Assembly: GCA_963920575.1 (NCBI GenBank)
Contig: OY986972.1
Location: 17,402,502 to 17,466,501, forward strand
Direction of reading: 5' to 3'
DNA length: 64,000 bases
From: Narthecium ossifragum
Lineage: Eukaryota; Streptophyta; Magnoliopsida; Dioscoreales; Nartheciaceae
A program made the translations under genes and the position numbers. This document shows positions 1 through 10,664 of the stretch, piece after piece. The first letter of the stretch is position 1. Each line of letters starts with the position of its first letter. The notes beneath the pieces are model-generated. The model did not search any database and was not told the DNA's origin. It was given only the letters and a program-made list of their open reading frames with translations.

Positions 1-105
1 CATATTTGTGGTAATGTTTGGCTAGAATGGTTAGTGAGATCCGGGATCGAAAGATTCGGACTTGGGCTTAAGTTCTAACCCAAGTCTAGATTTCAGCGTT
101 TAGAA

Positions 106-185
106 AATCGATCTTTTCTTGCAAGAAGATCGATCATCTAGTGCCAGAAAGTCTTGTGTGTTTGTTGAGAAAGATCGATCCTTCT
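106..185. repeat. GATCGATC palindrome array (upstream of TATA)
   Basis: Several AAGATCGATC-type palindromes occur at spacings of about 20-45 bp. The same array is seen inverted at 18,405-18,545 and 23,745-23,895 in the sister LTRs. It precedes the TATA box at 203. Confidence 0.75.
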
Positions 186-202
186 TAGTCGGTTCGTTTG
201 TC

Positions 203-209
203 TATAAAA
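203..209 (+). promoter_or_regulatory. Putative LTR TATA box
   Basis: TATAAAA lies in the first part of the LTR, about 20 bp downstream of the last GATCGATC of the upstream array. Spacing and position fit an LTR Pol II promoter. Transcription itself is inferred. Confidence 0.5.
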
Positions 210-544
210 CGGACTTGACGGATTTTTTTTGAATCCTTTTGAAATCGGTGGATCTTGAGCTCAGATCTGAAGATTTTTGAAGGATTTCGAGGACAATCCA
301 AGGCTCAGTTGCTGGGATTGAAGCAGCTCTTGCCTAGGTAGGGATCCTACCTACAATCTCTTTCGGGTTTTTGGAGTTTTGGGTTGATTCACCTTCTTTT
401 GCTTAGATCTTTAGATAAGCATGTTGGTTTTCATTGAGAATACCGGTTTTGGACTCGTGGTCCTTCGTAGCACCAGATTTCAAAGTTTTATGGGATTTGG
501 TAGAGTGTTCCGACGGTATTTCTCGCCGGCGGTTAGCCGGAGAA

Positions 545-790
545 CCCAACATGATCGATCTTCCTGGGAGGAAGGATCGATCATTTTGGCTGGTCATGCT
601 CAGCCCGAGCAGGATCGATCCTTTGGTGGACAAGGATCGATCTTTGCTCTTGGCTGACATGAACGTGGTCTCTGTCGCGAAGATGATCGATCTTCCTGAA
701 GGGATGATCGATCATTTAAGTCGACAGGGAGTGATACTTCCTGTTGTTGAAAAAGATTAATCTCTTCTCTGAAGGAGATCAATCTCGTGT
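545..790. repeat. GATCGATC palindrome array (downstream of TATA)
   Basis: GATCGATC octamers occur in pairs about 14-25 bp apart, with partly self-complementary inner arms (GATCGATCTTCCT facing AGGAAGGATCGATCA). Some later copies have mutated to GATTAATC or GATCAATC. This array is additional to the promoter-proximal one. Confidence 0.75.
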
Positions 791-2353
791 GAGACAGGAA
801 GCTGTTTTCACTTGGCTTTTGCCCGCGGGGTTTTGTATGTCCAGTTTTCTTTAATGCTTTATACCTGTTACATACTCTTAAGCATGTTAGCCCTATAATA
901 GGGCATTGGTGAACCAGGAGAGTGATGACTCCTGGGATGTTTAGAATAAACGGACGGGTAGCCCTACAGCTTTTCATAGCCTTACATGCCGGCGTGCACG
1001 GAGGGCTTTATCTGTGTTATCTATGAGCTGTTGTTTGCGGGGTTGTTTCTCGATGCAGGTGTGGTGGTGAACTGCTGGTAGTTGGTGGTGTTACCACTGT
1101 GGCAGTTTTTTTCTTGACCTTACTTACCTGCTCACTACCCCGGGCCGACAGGGTGCCGTGCCCAGACCTTGTCTGTTTATCATCACATACTGTTGCATGC
1201 TGATCTGTGTTATCCTGCGTATGATCATAGCATGCAGTGTTGTGTGCATTAGTTGCATAAGGTTAAGGCGCTGGCGATGGGTTGATCGCCAATCCGGGTC
1301 ATTCGGGTAGTCCGGATCTAGCTCTAGGACCGTTGCGGGTAGCTTGGTCCAGGACTCGATTTGTAGCATTCAGTCGATATCGATGATAGGTTTAGGTGGA
1401 TTGAATACTGATTGTTGTTTGATGATTAGAGGTCGTGTCGGCCTCGAACCGAGTCATGAGGTGTAGCCATGTTTCCGGTGTTCCCTGTCTCTTGAGCTTC
1501 AGAGGTGTCAACTCAGCGGTGTCGGCTCTGGTTAGGAGTGACGACCTCGCCAGCAGCGTTGGCTTCCTGCTGTGAGACAATAGTGCTGGTTTTTGGGCCT
1601 CATCGGGACACATGGTGGAGTTATGGGACCCATGTGTACACCCAGGCTTTGCTTGGGGGCGACACTGTTGTGTTCCCTCCCTTGTGAGTGTCGTAGTGTA
1701 GTGTCCCTGCTGAGCTTTATGCTCATTCCTACATGGACTGCGTTTGCAGGTGCTGGCGCTACCTCTTCTTCGGTCGCCCCTACCGAGCAGGTGTTTGACG
1801 ACGTGGCGGCGTCTGGCGGAGCTTGAGGAGCTGTGATCCACTCTTGTACCTTTTTTGTTAGATAGCCTCCTACGGAAGAGATTTTGTATAACTTGACCCT
1901 GTTGAGGTTATGTATATTATATTTTATTCCAGCTTTGAGGTTTCTGATTATTGTGTATTATCAGGGTGTTTATGAACTGCTAGGGAGACCACTACGATTA
2001 GAGGAAAATCTCGTCAAAGTCCGCAGTAGGTTAGGTTCCGGTTCGCGTTGCCCGGCCCGGTTGGGCCTACGCGGGTCGGGGCGCGACATCGTCAACTTCA
2101 AAGATGGAGATTTCAATTTTCCATTAAACACAAGCTTTTTAAGGAACTATTCATCAACTAGAGAATTGCAAAACAAACACAACTAAAACCATTTACTACA
2201 CCGCCATAGAGTACCCCCACAAATGAAAATAGTTAATGAAATCCTAAACTTCGAAATGATTAACCTGATAAGAATATAGCATAAATACAACTTTGGAATA
2301 CAAAGTTGAACAATAATCAACAATAGATGACAGATAATCTCCTATAATTATTA

Positions 2354-2960
2354 GGCAAAAAAGCACTTTGTTACCTGTAGTTTCAAAAATTTGCAGTTTA
2401 GTACCATGTTTTTTTAAAAATTATCAAAAAATGACTGAAATTACAAAACTAGTCATTTTGAATCCAACGAGCTAACTCCGTTATCAGCATTTCACGGCAA
2501 ACCAGTCATACATTAATTTGACTAGTTTTTATTAATTTTGACTGGTTTTCAACTGACGTGGCAATAAAAAAAGCACTTTAGTACTTTGTAGTTTCAAAAT
2601 TTTACAGTTTAGTACTACGTCGTTTAAAAATTATAAAAAAAACGCCTGAAGTCAGAAAACTGGTCATTTTTTATTCAACGGGTTAACTCCGTTATTAGCA
2701 TTTTATGACAAACTAGTCGGGTGACGAGAGCTCGGGTGCAACAGGCCGCCAGAGGTGCCGTCGGGCGACGAGAGCTCGGGTGCAAAACCAATCAAAATTA
2801 ATATATGACTGGTTTGTCGTGAAATGCTGATAACGGAGTTAGCCCGTTGGATCCAAAATGACCAGTTTTGTAACTTCATGCTTTTTTTGATAATTTTTAA
2901 ACAACATGGTACTCAACTGGAAACTTTTGGAAGTATAGGATACAACAGTGCTTTTTGGCC
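2354..2960. mobile_element. Mutator-like MITE, 607 bp, 9-bp TSD
   Basis: Terminal inverted repeats begin GGCAAAAAAGCAC on the left and end GTGCTTTTTGGCC on the right. The element is flanked by a perfect 9-bp direct repeat, TAATTATTA (2345-2353 and 2961-2969), which is the target-site length typical of Mutator-like elements. The interior repeats its own left arm: the 'tagtttcaaa...cagtttagtac' segment at about 2375 recurs at about 2588. It also has a 44-bp tandem duplication at about 2718-2780. No transposase is encoded, so it is a non-autonomous deletion or solo derivative. Confidence 0.85.
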
Positions 2961-2969
2961 TAATTATTA

Positions 2970-4249
2970 AGATGATTGTGCTAAAACTAGGACCATCAAG
3001 TAACAGCAACCCTTGTATTAAGCATTTTTTACAAGCAACCCTTAATATCAAACTGTATCTCAACAATTTTTGTTCTAAATATATTGTACGATTAAAAAAC
3101 ATTTAGAAGCACTTAAAAAATATCACATCCATGGAACCGAACATTTACCTTCTTCCACTCTTCTCCTCTCCACCCTTTCGTCCAACTCCTCGGGACGGTT
3201 GTGTGCCCTTTTATAGAGGTGAAGGGGTAAAGTTCTCCGGCAACCATACTTGCTTAACGTAGATCCAACTTCTAGAATGTTTTTAAGTACGGCACTGTTT
3301 AGGCTAGTGCTGCGATGGAGAGCTTGCCGATCCGAAACCAGACTGGACCCAATCAAGTTGAGAAAAAATAAGAGATAGATAATAGATAGTCGTTCAGAAC
3401 TGCTAATCAATATTAGATAGCCGTTGATGAGGAGATGTTGTAGCTTATCCTCGTGATCTTCCTCAATGTCATGGAGACACTATTTCTGGTAATGAATAAG
3501 ATTGAGTGCAAATCATTGAAGCCAATAAGGTAACCTTAAATGCAATTAGATCCAAATTTGAAATTATATAAATTAGTATAATGGTGTGGTCCAATTATTA
3601 CTCAATTAACGATTGACACCATCTCAGACCAACTCACCAGAATCTCTGTTAATGGAAGAGATTTTGTTTAAGAGATGTACTAGCCTTATTACTCCTCTAC
3701 CATTTGTAATGGACTCCTTGATACATATAGCCTCCACGCTGATATGGACGCCCTTCCCTGGCTTGCTTCCCATAAATCGTCACTTATCCTCTTATTCTAG
3801 TGTGTTTTTTCATTGATTTCTGGTTGAAATTGTGCCGATTTCACAGGCTTTGAGTCTTTTGGTCAAGTTTGACTCTTGGGTTGTTTGGGGTTCTTTCATT
3901 TTCAGATTCAGGATTTGTTGAAATCGACTTTTTTTTTTTAAATTGACTTTTTTTTTTTAAACAATCGATCCATTCCTTGCAGTTAGATGCTCTCTTTAAA
4001 CCTCAGGATCAAACTTGGACCTTTTTTGTTTCTTGGGTCTTGATACGATTGGACAGAGTTGCCTCCATAATGTGTTCTTTTGTGTTTTATGAGTTGATGT
4101 TGATGAGAGTCGTTGGTTTATGTTAGTGTTGACAAGAAAATCTTGTCATAGACCGGCAAATGGTCAAACTTAGTCTTAATAAAAATCAGAAACGTGATAA
4201 GTTTCAAACTCCTTCAAACTTGGTTCGAACAGAGGTGTTGAAGCTTTCG
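2970..4249. other. Unannotated intergenic DNA with one possible decayed exon
   Basis: No intact gene is visible. A stretch at about 3619-3798 (+) reads as 60 codons broken by only two in-frame stops and ends with residues like CNGLLDTYSLHADMDALPWL. It looks like an old exon, but I cannot name the family. The rest is AT-rich with T-tracts around 3930-3960. Confidence 0.4.
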
Positions 4250-5400
4250 GGAATGGAAAATGAAAATGATCTATCTTATAACTACTCTTATGAGTGATAG
4301 ATCTACTCTTATGAATGATAGAACTATGGTCGCACTACTCCTATGAATGTAATTATGGTAGTACTACTCATATTAATGAAAGACTTTAATGCAGGAATTT
4401 AAAGGAAGGAAAATGTTTCATTAAGATAAATAAGGCTCCATTGATAAATATAAATGGCTACATAAAGATAAAAAGCTAGTTTGCTTTGATGGCCGGAGCC
4501 CATTTTTCTTCTTTCTCTTGGCTTTTATAGAGTTTCTGGTAACCACTTTGGCAACTGTCAGGAAACCACCCTGCAGCTGCTTTGAAAGTGGAAACCACCA
4601 GAACTGCATAACTGTTCTGAACTGCTCTGGAACCGCCACTAAACAACGTCTCCTGTCTTCCGCTGTAATTTTGCTAATGATAACCTTGTAATCTGGAAAA
4701 ACTCTGAATATCAATGTTGTAGATCTTCAGATTATCTTTCCAAGGGTACCAGAAACGTCCAATTTGAACATTGGATGAGAAAGTTATGGCTACAATACTT
4801 AGACTGCATTAATAGTTAATATGGTCGATTAGCCAAATATGGACGATGGAAATTTGGACGATGACATCAGCCATTTTAGACGATGACATTGGCCATTTTG
4901 GACGATGACATTTAGAAATTCATCCATTATTTACTATTTTACCACTGGTCACTTCGACTGCCAGTTTGGCATACTGAACGATGGAATCTGAAGATCTTGT
5001 CAACATGAAACTTGTAGATCTTCAAATTCTCTTTCCATCAGTCCAAAAACCTGTATATCGTATGAGAAAGTTACGATGGAAATAATCGGAGCACGTCGAT
5101 GACGAATAAAATAATCAGTCAAATATGGCCGATTGACTATTTGGGCGATTGGAATTTTGGTCAACATATGACATTTGGATGTTGGTCCATTATTTACCAT
5201 TTTATCACCGATCACTTTGACTATTCGTTTGACACTCTAAACAATGTAATCTGAAAATATCATCAACATGAAAGTTGTAGAGCTTATCGTCATCTTTCTA
5301 ATGGTTCAGGAATTGTCTCATTTGGATATTTGATGTAAAAGTTATGGCCAAAATACTTTAGCTGTGTCAAAACTGAAGTATTCATTGGCCGATTGACAAT
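4250..5400. repeat. Degenerate repeat family X (probable old LTR fragment)
   Basis: Tandem variants of 'ctactcttatgaatg' lie at about 4280-4370. Three diverged units of about 270-290 bp follow, centred on 4712, 5001 and 5264. Each unit has an 'aacatgaaagttgtagatct' motif followed by 'gagaaagttatggc'-like text. Shorter 25-bp repeats with 'gacgatgacat' lie at about 4854-4912. The same components appear in reverse order and on the opposite strand at 49,440-50,460, so this is a dispersed repeat. No PBS, tract or coding sequence is visible. Confidence 0.5.
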
Positions 5401-6104
5401 ATTTACAAGATTGTCATTGATCGCCCAAATGACTTTAAGGCAATGTTATATTTATGACTAACAATTAGGAACCAGTGGAGTGGGAGCATAAGAGCAAGGT
5501 GGATGGGGTGATGCATGGGTGTGACGGTGAGGGGTGACGGATGAAACGATATCGGTAGGGTTCGTGGAGTTTAGAGAGAGAGAGAGAGAAGACCCGGCTT
5601 GAAAGAGAGAGAGAAGAATGTATTCTGATTTCAAGGAAGTTCCACGTGTTTAACTTGTTAGTTCCACGTCGGTGTTACATTTGGTTGGCATATTGCCGAC
5701 CCATGTGGTGTCGACATGGTATCACCGCTCTTTCTCCAAACCTCTTTATTTTTGACGTTAGTAGCTGAGAAGGCAAGTGCCTAAACGAGTCACCATTAAG
5801 CTAAATGAGATGTACAAAAACATGTTTCTCTATGCTCAAGATAATTAACCTATTTGTACCTAGATAGGCATTATATATAGTTCCGCTACACGTAAGAGGC
5901 TAAAACTTCTTTTTTGTTTGTTTGATTAGATAAACCCGAGGTTGCGGACCAACGCAAATCATCAAGAGGCTAAAACTTCATTTAGTATCTACAGAATAAA
6001 TCTTGTATATAACTCGATGATTAGATGCAAATTTGCAAACAAAACAAGCCTTGGCACCTACCACTGAAAATTCTCTTTTTTACATTTTAACCAATTATAT
6101 TCTA
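5401..6104. other. Intergenic DNA with GA microsatellite
   Basis: No gene is seen. A (GA)n run covers about 5572-5589 and is followed by more GA-rich sequence. A 'gattagataaacccgaggtt' phrase at about 5922 recurs as 'gattagttaaacccaaaggt' at about 8284, which suggests a dispersed repeat. Confidence 0.5.
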
Positions 6105-6130
6105 CTAGTGGTTTGGCACGCACGTGCCAA
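6105..6130 (-). other. Possible Helitron 3' terminus
   Basis: On the minus strand the sequence forms a GC-rich hairpin (GGCACG-TG-CGTGCC) ending 7 bp before a terminal CTAG followed by T. This is the arrangement expected at Helitron 3' ends. A similar hairpin plus CTAG is at 7149-7178. No TC-start or Rep/helicase sequence was found, so the call is tentative. Confidence 0.3.
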
Positions 6131-6202
6131 TCACATTTGAAAATATTTTACGATTGATGACTTGATGGTTTCAAACGTAGAAAAAGATGTGATTATCCAT
6201 AT

Positions 6203-7131
6203 GGGTTATTTGCATATACCCCCTGAAAAAGGTTTATTTTACGTATACCCTCCTGAGAAAACAAAATTTGCATCAGAAACCTTGAAAATCTTAATTATTT
6301 GCATATAGCCCCTCGGATTAATTGGGAATGAAATATTCAGTGCGTAAGCTAACGGAGGCTAACGGTGGAAGCTGAAATTACTAAAATACCCTTACCCCTA
6401 CCCCTATATATGCTTCATTCTCCCTCCTCCGACCCGACGATTGTTGGGGCAAGGGCTTCAAATCCTCTGATGACATATCTCCTCATCCTTCGGCGACCTA
6501 GCTATCTCATCGGCAGCAAACTTCTCCCAATTTCTCTCTATTTCTCTTGATTTCTGCCAATTTCCATCCTTTATAGATCGATTTCCTCGTCAATTTAACC
6601 ATGAAGAAGTCTCCATCTTCTTCCTCCACCTTAGGTTCGCACAATACACCCTATATGACTTGTCGTTGTCATGAGTCCTGCTCCATCTGGCAATCCAATC
6701 GCACCAACAGCAAAGGTAGAAAGTTTCTGGGTTGTTCCAGATATAAGGTATTAATCTCATTGTTTTTTTTTTATATTTCGAAAGGTTGAACTCCACTCCA
6801 TCTTTTACCCTAGTCTTATTTTCTCAGAGCCTGGATGATGCTAGTTGCCATCCAAGCCCATGCAGTAGCTCTAAAAACCCTTGCCCCAACAATCGTTGGG
6901 TCGGAGGAGGGAGAAAGAAGTGTATATAGGGGTAGGGGTAAGGGTATTTTAGTAATTTCAACTTCCACCGTTAGCCTCCGTTAGCTTGCGCACCGAATAT
7001 TCCATTCTCAATTAACCCGAGGGGCTATATGCAAATAATCAAGATTTTCAAGGTTTTTGATGCAAATTTTATTTTTTTAAGGGGGTATACGTAAAATAAA
7101 CCTTTTTCAGGGGGGTATATGCAAATAACCC
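6203..7131. mobile_element. Mutator-like element carrying a GRF zinc-finger exon
   Basis: The 929-bp element is bounded by long inverted repeats (over 200 bp) starting GGGTTATTTGCATATACCCC. It is flanked by a perfect 10-bp direct repeat, TTATCCATAT (6193-6202 and 7132-7141). The inner arms even include matching 'aacgattgttggggc'-type text. Between the arms lies a small spliced-looking coding segment (6601-6747 and from 6828). A related element with the same terminal repeats is at 30,525-31,323. It encodes no transposase. Confidence 0.88.
6601..6880 (+). pseudogene. GRF-type zinc-finger gene fragment inside MULE
   Basis: The first exon (6601-6747) starts MKKSPSSSSTLGSHN. It contains the pattern CRCH, then about 20 residues, then GRKFLGCSRYK, resembling the C-x-C ... 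GRxFxxCxxY core of plant GRF-type zinc fingers. A GT donor follows at 6748 and a TTTTCTCAG acceptor ends at 6827. The second exon would begin with SLDDASCHP but is cut off by the right inverted repeat. The continuation expected of such a protein, CAFFLWLDE, is seen instead in the sister element at 30,921-31,226. A nucleic-acid-binding role follows from the family; expression is unknown. Confidence 0.6.
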
Positions 7132-7148
7132 TTATCCATATAAGTGCA

Positions 7149-7178
7149 CTAGGTGGTGGGCCCGTGCCACCTGGCACG
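7149..7178 (-). other. Possible Helitron 3' terminus
   Basis: On the minus strand, CCGTGCCA-GG-TGGCACGG forms a perfect 8-bp stem and is followed after GCCCACCAC by CTAG and then T. The geometry matches Helitron 3' ends and resembles the candidate at 6105-6130. The other end was not identified. Confidence 0.35.
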
Positions 7179-8549
7179 GTTAACTGTCCGTCCCCACTAT
7201 CTCTATTATAACTTACGTCACATCAACAACTATCCTTTTTTTTGTTTATTTAATTATAATTTTATACCACGTGTATGCCATGTGTGTATAAGTTTATGAC
7301 TCAGATGATGAGTCATAAAAGTAACTACCTTAGATCTTATAAGGTAGATAAGTATGTATATTTAAAATTAATCTCCTGACTTATGATTATAATAATGATG
7401 TATATTTAAAACTAACCTATGGAATATGATAAAAATATACAAACTTAACTTAGGAAAATATATATATAAACAAATTAATAGGAGGTAAACGGTTGTAACC
7501 GTTTTTGCTCCTTATAAGGTTGATGAATATATATTTTATTATAAAAAAATAGATATTTCTATTTCAAGTATTTGTAGTCAAAGTATTTATTATGATAGCT
7601 AAGTGTACATTTATAATATTATTTAAACCAAAAAAGTTAACTTTTATTCAACATATTGTGATCATTACAGTTAAATTTTACTCTCTATCCGAACTGAGGT
7701 AATGTAATACTGTCACCCCTTAACTGTTACCCTGTATTATTTTATCCTTGTAATCTTTCACCTACAAATTTTCACCTCATATCAAGCATCCTATGTATAC
7801 CGTGAGTGAATACAAATAGTGTGATCATAATTACACATATATATATCACTTTTTGTTCTTAGGAGTTATGATTGCCACGAGGATCACACCACTCTTCTTA
7901 AAAGCCAAGTACGTTGAAGCTCTCATAATGGATTAAAATTCGGTGTAGATCTTCCGAATTAAAATCTTGGACTTCAAATTTAAACACAGTAGTCTTCACG
8001 TATTTAATTGCTTTCTTCACTACATCTTGCTCGGCTTTGATTTTTTCTTTTGAATATGCTACTACATAATTCAATTTTGAGACTTCAATCTTTACTCGAA
8101 ATTGTTGTTCTTCAATTTTCTTATGCGGTTGGGATGATACTTGACCAAGTATTGCATCTCTTTCATATTTTTTTCCTTTTCACCCTTTTATTATCTAATG
8201 TTCTCTTGCAAATTCAAAGTAACTTTATCTTTGATGAACAATGCATTGACTGTATGGAACTTTGAAGGATGTTTTTCTTTTGTTGATTAGTTAAACCCAA
8301 AGGTTGCAACTCTGAAGGATGTTAAGAAAGGCATTTAATTCAATCACGAAAACTTTTGATGATTTTTTGGACGGCATATATGGCTTGTTGTGTATTTTTA
8401 AGTGCCTTAAAAAAACAAAAAAAGTGCCTTGGTTCAATCTTCTCACAGGCTCAAGTTTACCATATAGCCTTGTCAGTTGAGTCGTTAATATAGAAAGAAT
8501 ACTATCAGCGTAATTTTGGTTGAGGTAGAATCTATCATTTATAATAGCT
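7179..8549. other. AT-rich intergenic DNA, no gene seen
   Basis: Long AT-rich sequence with no convincing coding region on either strand. The ORF at 8050-8265 has no recognisable domain and hydrophobic low-complexity content, so I do not call it a gene. Confidence 0.5.
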
Positions 8550-8665
8550 TGATTGGATATACATAAATCAGTTACAACAAACCTGATTTATAAGAATCAG
8601 TTACAACAGATCTGATTTATGAGAATCAGATCTCTAACAGAATTTTAAATTTGTTATCTCTAATA
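8550..8665 (-). mobile_element. Copia 3' LTR fragment with polypurine tract
   Basis: On the minus strand the Copia coding remnant is followed by a polypurine tract (reverse complement of GCCCCCCTCAAAC, 8666-8678). Then comes sequence starting TATTAGAGATAAC, a one-base variant of the common TGTTAG start. Internal repeats of 'aatcagatctgttgtaactg' type follow. The outer LTR boundary is not clear and is given approximately. Confidence 0.55.
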
Positions 8666-8697
8666 GCCCCCCTCAAACTAAAGTGGTGCAACTACTC

Positions 8698-9397
8698 TTA
8701 GTTTGTCTCGAAGCCAGGCAAATCGTGCATGAGATAAGGCCTTTGTAAAGATATCAGTCGGTTGATCCTTGCCAGATATATGATAACTGTAACATCATTG
8801 CTTGCAACCTTTTCACGGATGAAATGGTAATCAACCTCGATGTGTTTGGTGCGAGCACGAAAAACTAGGTTTGAGGCTAAGGATATAGCAGATATATTGT
8901 CACACCAAATAACAGGAACCTTCGGCAAAGAGAGACGGAGGTCATTGAAGAGCTTCCTAATCCAAGTTATATCGGCGGCACTTTGTGCAAGAGACCGATA
9001 CTCTGCTTCTGTAGAGGACTGAGCAACAGTAGGTTGCTTTTTTGTACTCCACAAGATAAGATTTGGACCTATAAACAAACATGAGCCACTAATTGAACAC
9101 CAATTAGTGGTATCACTGGCCCAGTCTGCATCGGAGAAAGCACTGACTTGGAGATCACCGGGTGTGAAGAGAATACCATGGTGAAGTGTACCTTTGATGT
9201 ACCTTAATATTCTCTTAACGGCAACGAAACTGGATACCTTGGGTGCTTGTAGAAACAATGAAACACTATTCATGGCATACAAGAAGTCTGGTCTTGTGTT
9301 TGTAAGGTACTGTAGAGACCTAACAAGACTTCTGTAGAGAGAAGGATCATCATAGTCAGGATCATGAAATGGTGTGAATGGCTTTGTGAAGGAACGA
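8698..9397 (-). pseudogene. Ty1/Copia pol fragment: end of RT and RNase H
   Basis: The fragment starts inside the C-terminal part of the reverse transcriptase region (SLYRSLVRSLQYLT, then RPDFLYAMNSVSLF). It continues through RNase H with its acidic residues visible in FSDADWASD, SSTEAEYRSL and WCDN. The C-terminus (KDQPTDIFTKAL, then HDLPGF-type text) is reached only after a frameshift near 8790. In an intact element this enzyme removes RNA from the RNA:DNA hybrid during reverse transcription. The fragment is truncated at 9397, where it abuts an Athila-type LTR. It has no gag, protease, integrase or 5' LTR here and is a dead remnant. Confidence 0.9.
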
Positions 9398-10454
9398 TGA
9401 CAGAACGCAGGGTTTGAAAAGATCGATCTTCTTCCTATCGAAGATCGATCTCTTCTGTGCAGAAACAGTGACAGCGTGTGATTTCAAAAGATAGATCGAT
9501 CTTCTTCGGGCACAGGCAACTATACGGGATGAAAAGATCGATCTTTTGATTGACGGAAGAGAAAAACAATGGGCCCAGATTTAATCCGAGTTTGAGAACC
9601 GTTGGGGCTTCTAAATAGATGACATAGGGTTATCTAAGGGGGGCTTTTGGAGAGTAGTTGGAGGCGAAGGAAAGAGGAGGAACTTCATCTCCATGGCCGA
9701 GTAAATCTTCATGGCATTGCGGACGGATGACTGAACGAGGATGAGGGTTTCATCTTCATCGTTGGTTCATGTTTTGATCTTTAACGTTTAAACTCTATAC
9801 TTGTATCAGATCTTTACAGATTGCTATGTGGTTGAACATTATTATAACTTCAGTCATGCTTCTTTTATGATATTGTGATCCCATAGTTATCTCTTTTGTT
9901 TTCTATCTAGTCTCGTGAGACCTTTGTTATGCATTGCTTGTAGTGACAGCTGGTATTGCATACTCTTAGGGATCTTGTAAGACAAGGTTAGGACTTTATC
10001 TCGTGAAACCTTTGCTACATGCTGCTTGTAGTGACAGCCGGTATTGTGTATACTTAGGTTATGGTAGGACAGAGTTAGGGGTGTAACGAGGAAGAACCGA
10101 TCATAGGAAGAGACACTTATATTCTGCTAGATGCGTAATTCCATATCCTCTAGTTGAGGTGATTGGGATATGAATCCCTCAACTGAGTATTGCATGTACC
10201 ATCGATAGGAGAAGAACCCAAATCTGAGCGAGGCATTCCCGAAGCCTTCCCTTCTCCAAATCCTTATTTCATTTGTTAACCTCGCATCACCGTCAAATCT
10301 TCAATCTAACTCTCTTAACTCCTACGCCTTTGATCGTTTTTTATATAGTGTCATCTGTGTTTCTAGATCTTTTCTGCTTGTCTCTCTATAGGATCGACCT
10401 CTTTTATGATGTACTGCACCGCGACCGCTGTGTGAGACACGTTTGAGCGACATA
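9398..10454 (+). mobile_element. Athila-type LTR, 5' truncated
   Basis: Its 3' half matches the LTR at 56,369-58,034, including the conserved end 'gcgaccgctgtg...gacat'. Its 5' part matches the LTR at 53,351 (agtgacag-gcgtgtgattt, acaggcaactatacggga). The first several hundred bases are missing at the junction with the Copia fragment. A GATCGATC array occupies 9418-9545. The end is followed directly by a tRNA-Asp-type PBS, so this was a 5' LTR. Confidence 0.82.
9418..9545. repeat. AAGATCGATCTT palindrome array
   Basis: Palindromes of the AAGATCGATCTT type lie in the U3 part of the LTR, separated by repeat text 'gtgacagcgtgtgatttcaa'. A TATA-like 'tctaaatag' is about 65 bp downstream, at about 9610. 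Confidence 0.7.
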
Positions 10455-10461
10455 AAAAATT

Positions 10462-10479
10462 TGGCGCCGTTGCCGGGGA
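10462..10479 (+). other. Primer-binding site (tRNA-Asp type)
   Basis: TGGCGCCGTTGCCGGGGA starts 8 bp after the LTR end. It is complementary to the 3' end of plant tRNA-Asp, the usual primer of Athila-type elements. Confidence 0.85.
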
Positions 10480-10664
10480 GACGGTTCAGAGAAGCGCCAA
10501 TATCATCAGATCACGAGATTGACGATATCAAGGCGGTAACTTCGTTCCCTTCCTTATTCTCTGTTTCATTTTCTTATTTCTGTTTTGATTTTCTTTCTTG
10601 TTAGGATTGTTTCGTTTTTCGGTTTTATTTGGCTTAGTTTTCATTTTTATTTTGCTTTCTTGCT

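Larger units (their letters stand above)
1..2088 (+). mobile_element. Tekay-type Gypsy LTR, 5' end outside window
   Basis: This is the same LTR family as the reverse-strand copies at 16,311-18,754 and 22,214-24,102. The first 60 bases match the reverse complement of about 18,590-18,620, which lies a little over 100 bp inside that LTR. The last 60 bases, ending GGGTCGGGGCGCGACA at 2088, match the reverse complement of its other end. No primer-binding site follows the terminal CA. It is therefore the 3' LTR of an element lying to the left, or a solo LTR. A TATA box is at 203-209 and palindrome arrays lie at about 106-185 and 545-790. Confidence 0.85.
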
